Below are positions 58,842 to 64,000 of a stretch of DNA of 64,000 bases, in pieces; position 1 is the first letter of the stretch, and every line of letters begins with the position of its first letter. Source of the DNA: Iris pallida (Eukaryota > Streptophyta > Magnoliopsida > Asparagales > Iridaceae). A program made the position numbers and the translations under genes. The notes beneath the pieces are model-generated. The model made no database searches and had not been told where the DNA came from. It saw only the letters and a list, made by a program, of their open reading frames with translations. Location of the stretch: NCBI GenBank assembly GCA_029216955.1, contig JANAVB010044017.1:5912529-5976528 (forward strand). Direction: 5' to 3'.

Positions 58842-61800
58842 TGTCACGCCCCAGAACCAGAATACTGGACGGAGGCGTACACAGCCAGCTACGCAATCCC
58901 AAAGTACGTTAATACTCTGAAATCACGTATAAGCTGTCAAGACATATGGGTTACTCTACAAGCCATCAGTCAATCCTAAGGTTTAACAATCCTAGGTATC
59001 TCAATCACATGTAATTATACAAGAGCAAAGAACACGATCATCATACATACAATAGTAAGGCGTCCCGAACCAGATATACATGACTGATCATGAAGCCAGT
59101 ACCACAGAACTGATGACTAGCTAGAGTATTAGTCGTACATGATAAGGACTAGCTATAGTCTAGAATACACATATCATGTTTATGCCCGTAGGCTACAATA
59201 TCAAGGAAAATACCAAAACACGAGCTAAACACGTGCTCGGGGCTAAACGTTACAAGAGGAGAATTTACATATCAGTGGGTGGATGAAGAAGAAACCCACT
59301 GAGGCACTCTGGTGCTCCGGCTGGTCACCGTCGAGTAGATGGTGCGGTAGATCCTTCGGGCTCTTCTATTAGAACCTGGCCATACAAAACCAGTGGGGTC
59401 AGACCCCAAATAGCAAGTACCACAAAGGAGGCCGAACTATGAACTTAAAACCAGCAATCATAAGCAATCAACAGGAAGAGAAAGCAATAAGTAAAGGAGG
59501 ATCGAGATTCGTGTAGTACCAATGTACTCATCCTGATCATAGGAAGACAGTAAGTAAATCATTATTTGACATAAAGTAAACTGGAGAACATGTTAAATAA
59601 ATAGAGCTAGGCAATAAACGAAGAGAGGACGAAGGTACTGTTCCGGAAGATAGGTTACAACCCTTAAACCAAACAAGGACCGGGATTGTAACCCTTCGTC
59701 TGGACAGAACTTGGTCTCTGATCATTTATTGCTAGAGGTGACAATCATTAAGTGACAATCAGAGAGTGACAATACAGAGTACAATACATTAGAGTGACAA
59801 TCCTTGCAACCATTATCCTGGAACAATTAGGAACTGGATCTAGATAAGACTTAGACTGGAAAGGTGATATACGATGGGATAACCATGGGACTATTCAGAT
59901 AACCAGGTTACAACCCGTAAACCAAACAAGGACCGGGGTTGTAACCCTTCGTCTGAACTGAACTTGGTTTCTCCTACCATTTATCGGCAAGATAAAATAA
60001 GAAATCAGGACATGTAACAATCTTGTACAAGATCAAGACAAGACTCAGACTGATTGAACTCCATCCAACAATCACGGCCAAGCAATAAGTACGGCTTGAT
60101 ACTTTAACTAACTAGGGTTATCACAGGCCTAGTTACTAGCAAGATTCAAAGAGATTTCCAAGTCCAGTTACCGCCTGCTGCTACCTGAGTGACCCCAAGA
60201 AAAGAAAATAAGTATAGCAGACACACTGTAGTAAGATACATGTGTCCTAAAGAGGTGTTCCACTCGACGGCAGGCTGGAAATGTGCTCATCATGACAGAT
60301 AGCTCCAAGTCCCATGTATATATATATATAAGGCCGGGATCAAAGGGGCAACAGGTAACTGGAAAAGTCTCTTCATGAACTACTGTATTTTTCTAGTTAT
60401 TAGCCTTAGCCATTTACAGTAGGTACCCCTGACCGTAGTACTCAGGGGTCCCTGTCCTAGACATGATGCAAGACAAGACGGGTTCATTTGTACAAGCACA
60501 ATCGTCCACGGTGTCCAAGTTATTCAATCTTGTCGTGTCATGTTAGCCGTCGCAACAGCATGTCGAGATATATCATGTCAGGTTTATCACGTCAAGAGTG
60601 CGCCACGACGGCCCACTATCATGTCATTATCATTATTACTTATTCAAGAGTGCGCCACGACGGGGCACTATCAAGTCATTATTATTCATCTTGTTACCAA
60701 TCTGGAGTGCACCACAACGGGTCACTATTGTGTTAAGCAATTCATTATTTAAGAAATAACAAACTTATTAAGTGGGTCGTCGCAATTCAGGCCAGAATAG
60801 AAAATGCACAATAGCAGTCAGAAACTCCATGAAAGAAACTTGCATAAAATAATTAAATAACATATTCTGGAAGCCAAGAAAAAGATCTACAACTTTCATG
60901 TTGGGAGTGGGAAGAAATTCGGACCACAAATCAAGCAAATAAAATATAAAACAATCAAGTGGATCCCATGCGGCCAAGAGTGGGTGGGGTCCCATGCGGC
61001 CCAAGATTATTTAAATGAAATCAGTCAAACAATTAATGCCAGCAAGCCATATGCGGCTAGCATACAATTGTGCATGCGACCAAGAGCGGGATGCCATCCA
61101 TGCGACCATGAATAGCTCATACGGACAGAAAATAACTGAAGGGCCATGCGGCCAAGAATGGATGGCAGGCCATGCGGCCAATATTAAATGCCAGCAAAAA
61201 ATATTCATGCAATCAGAAAAGACCAAGAGAGTGGGACTCGCAATAAATGCAAGCATCCACTCAAACAAAAGAAAAGGGCACGTGGCCACTCAAGTACAGA
61301 GGCCATGTGGGTCCCAACAATAAATGCAGTAAGGAAAGGGTTCACGTGAACCACTTAATAAATGGTTCACGTGGCCAAGCAATGATGACAAGTATTATAA
61401 TATATCATGCAAGTACATGCAGCTCAAGAAAAACTATGCGGCCAATATTAAATACAAGGTCCAAGGTACAATGTCCATGCGGCCATGCCACTGATTACAT
61501 ATAATTTAATAAGCCATGCAAGTGGAAGGGGCCATGCGGCCAAAATATAAATGGCCATGCGGCCATGAATATATATGCGGCCAGCTAATTGGTAATGGCC
61601 AAAATATAAATGGCCATGAAATTTTCTTAGTAACAGCATGCATGCAAAAGCATGCAAGCTAAGGCACTAATATATTAATACTCTTATGCATGCAAAAAGG
61701 TAAGCAAACTGAAGCATGCAATGCATGCAATGCATTTTCTTACGTATGCAAAATGTAAGCAATGTGCTTAATACTAATGCTAATGGTTTATTTAATACCA

Positions 61801-63056
61801 TTGCTACTGCAAGCAAATATATAAAGGATAAGGGCCATACAATAAATGGGGGGGGGGAAGAAGCATATGTGGCCAGGTTGTAGGCCATGCATGCGACTAC
61901 AATTTGTAGGCCATGCGGCCAAAATTCAAATAGCCATGCGGCCGAAATGCTAGCACAAGCCATTAAATGCTACTAAGGCCATGCAAACAATTACATGCAT
62001 AAAATATATATGCATTAAATATTGGGCATGCCAGCATTACAAGGCCATGCGGCTGAACACTATTTGCTAGTGCATGCAAATGCCAAGCCTATATGCGGCT
62101 GAGTACTATTTCATGCGGCCAACTAATAAATGGCTAAAGGCAATTAAATAATGCATTTCAATATAAAGGCCATGCGGCCAACTAATAAATATTCAATTAA
62201 ATGGCCATGCAGCTCAGAGCAAAATGCTCATGCGGCCAGCAAATATTTTTAACGGCCATGCGGCCAGAAATATTTACTCATGCGGCCTGCAAATATCAAA
62301 AGTGCAATTAATGGCTCCCACAGAGAATATGTCCATGGAAAATACCATGGCCACCATGCTCCTCCAAACAACAATAAGAACCCAATTCCAAACTCCCATA
62401 GGTCAAATTTGGGTAAAATAAAATTCTCTACAACATGGAACCATCAGTTGACAAAAACATGCAAGTTTGACAGATCAAAACCCATAAAAACCGAAAATAC
62501 CATAAAGCTAGATCTACAACAATCCACTCGGTAAAACCAAAAACTCCAAGTTCTAAATATGCTTAGAATCATGCAAGGAAGAAGATGGAACAAACAGAAA
62601 TAAATTTGTTCAAGGTTCGGCAAGGTGTACTTGCCTCTCTCTAATGGCTAGGGTTTGGTGGAAAAGAAATGAATGAGGGTGAATGAGGAGGGAGAGAGAA
62701 AAAGTGGCTTATATAACAAACTCAAGTGATCTCCACCATTCATTCCTCTCCACTCAACCTAAACCATACACCTCATCTCATAAAGAACCAAACTAAACCA
62801 AACCAAGTCCAAGTCAAACCAACCCATGTCAATTTAAACCGAACCAAATAAAACCAAGTCAAATCAATTCAAACCAAGTCCAATGCCAAGCCCAGTTAAA
62901 CCAAACCCAATAAAACCAAGTCCAAGTCAAAACCAAGTCATAAAAATCTAATACTTCGGAAGACTTTAAAATATCACGCAAATCGATAAATACGAAATAC
63001 GGCTCAAATAAACACGTATCCGTATAAAATACCGATACAGTGAGACGGGTCTCACA
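58842..63056 (-). mobile_element. 5' LTR of LTR element B (4.2 kb)
   Basis: Partner of 53877-58103 with the same TG...CA ends. The right flank GAGCT (63057-63061) completes a perfect 5-bp TSD. TATA-like TTATATAA lies at about 62709-62716 on the minus strand, about 340 bp inside the LTR, followed by a CT-rich start region. The transcript would run through about 3.9 kb of repeat-rich R-U5 before reaching the internal domain. Confidence 0.93.
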
Positions 63057-63061
63057 GAGCT

Positions 63062-63749
63062 TATGTTTTATGTTTTCATTGAATTTTAAAGTAAATTTTG
63101 GTATACTTAAACTTATACTAAGAATTAAACTTAATAAACTTGATCTTTTAAGCTCGTTTTTAGGTGTTTGCGACTAGTTATATATTGTTCTAATAAATTT
63201 GATTAATTGCTTGGTTGGTAGAGACTTGGCTTTGAAATTGCATGCTTCCAAAAAAATAAAAAATATATATTTCTAGGTTAAAAGGTTCTATAATATTAAG
63301 TGTGTTTATTGATCAAATATTAATTGGTAAAATACCGATACTGAACAAAAACCGACCGAATACCGATTTAACCGAAACGAAAAATCGATTCTTAATGGTA
63401 CGATACTGGTATTGATTTTTTAAATACCAATTTTTAAAATACCAAAAAATTTGACCAAATACCGACCGATTATATCGACGCTTCCCCCTAATACACGCTT
63501 ATGAAATGTTAGTTAATCCTAAGACAAGATTAGAAAGACTATAATATATGCATCCACTCACATAATCAACTAGGATGGTTTTATGTGAGTTGATTTAAGG
63601 TCGTTCACCAATGATTTTTCCAATATGTTGGGCACCCCAACCTCATAGGTGTAGGGAGTCACTTAGATATGTTGAGACGTTAGAGTTTGGTTGGCACTTG
63701 GAATTGTTCGGCTGGAGATGTTATTTTCTTTTGTTTATAAATGACATAA
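63062..63749. other. Right arm of the hAT element and flank
   Basis: The hAT remainder, with ACCGACCGAATACCG subterminal repeats, ends at 63490. After its TSD comes unremarkable AT-rich DNA up to the next LTR edge. No gene. Confidence 0.6.
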
Positions 63750-64000
63750 TGTCACGCCCATAGCCAGAATATTGGAGACATGAACGGAGCTAAGCCATCT
63801 ACGTATATCAGAATATGTCGGTACCCCGAGATACTGACATGATTGTATAAGACATAAGTATTATACTACAATCTAATAGTTGATACTAGGTCTACCAATC
63901 CTAGTGCCTTAATCACAAGCAAACAAGTAAAGTACATGATATATGGTCATCAGAAATAACGTAGTAAAGCGTCCCAAACTATAGATATATAATTGATCAT
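63750..64000 (-). mobile_element. LTR edge of a related element (cut by window)
   Basis: TGTCACGCCCATAGCCAGAA starts at 63750. The following AGCCATCTACGTATATCAGA, AATCCTAGTGCCTTAATCAC and AGTAAAGCGTCCCAAACTA parallel the first 250 bp of the A and B LTRs at clearly lower identity. It is probably the 3' edge of an LTR from a related subfamily on the minus strand. Confidence 0.75.

Larger units (their letters stand above)
48698..63490. mobile_element. hAT-type element split by two LTR insertions
   Basis: The left end TAAGGATGAGCAAATACCG and the right end ACGCTTCCCCCTA (inverted TAGGGGGAAGCGT) are flanked by a perfect 8-bp TSD ATACACGC (48690-48697 and 63491-63498). Both subterminal zones repeat ACCGACCGAATACCGATT-like units, as in the hAT element at 13530. 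After subtracting the solo LTR (48971-53657) and element B (53877-63056), about 0.9 kb of hAT sequence remains. No transposase. Confidence 0.85.

Overview
This window looks like repeat-dense intergenic DNA from a large flowering-plant genome. The evidence is spliced genes from plant families, hAT, Mutator and Harbinger-type small elements with clean target-site duplications (TSDs), L1- and RTE-type LINEs, very long LTRs, and a plastid 23S rRNA fragment. The GC-rich exons of the two host genes hint at a non-grass monocot, but that is weak inference. I see no bacterial operon, CRISPR array or virus.

Only two host genes are supported. (1) A plus-strand leucine-rich-repeat gene of the plant 'outer arm dynein light chain 1-like' type, reconstructed here as four coding exons between 15946 and 20522. 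It carries one in-frame TAG at 17062, a gene-fragment-carrying Mutator-like element (Pack-MULE type) in intron 2 and a hAT element in intron 3. (2) A minus-strand universal stress protein gene of the PHOS32/PHOS34 type (main exon 44067-44796). A 2.4-kb Mutator-type element lies about 200 bp upstream of its start codon.

Layout. 1-5712: a minus-strand LTR element (A) with almost no internal domain, inserted in a decayed L1 LINE (5713-7934). 8000-15900: small DNA transposons, RTE debris and a solo LTR (11626-14360) that holds two hAT elements. 15946-20522: the LRR gene. 20.5-26.9 kb: non-coding DNA with hAT copies, a near-perfect foldback element and RTE ends. 26.9-36.5 kb: a minus-strand L1 LINE with an internal tandem duplication, into which a second L1 LINE has inserted. 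36.5-44 kb: a plastid rRNA fragment, a diverged duplication, an LTR remnant, a SINE and a Mutator-like element. 44.0-47.4 kb: the stress-protein gene and the Mutator element upstream of it. 48.7-63.5 kb: one hAT-type element expanded from about 0.9 kb to 14.8 kb by a 4.7-kb solo LTR and a 9.2-kb LTR element (B). 63750-64000: the edge of another related LTR.

The most unusual system is the LTR family represented by A, B and the solo LTR. It has 3.3-4.7-kb LTRs around an internal domain of only 0.7-1.0 kb. Its primer-binding site appears to match isoleucine tRNA rather than the usual initiator-methionine tRNA. Each subfamily carries a different minisatellite at the same place in the LTR. I infer that it is non-autonomous and mobilised in trans by a Ty3/Gypsy-like partner.
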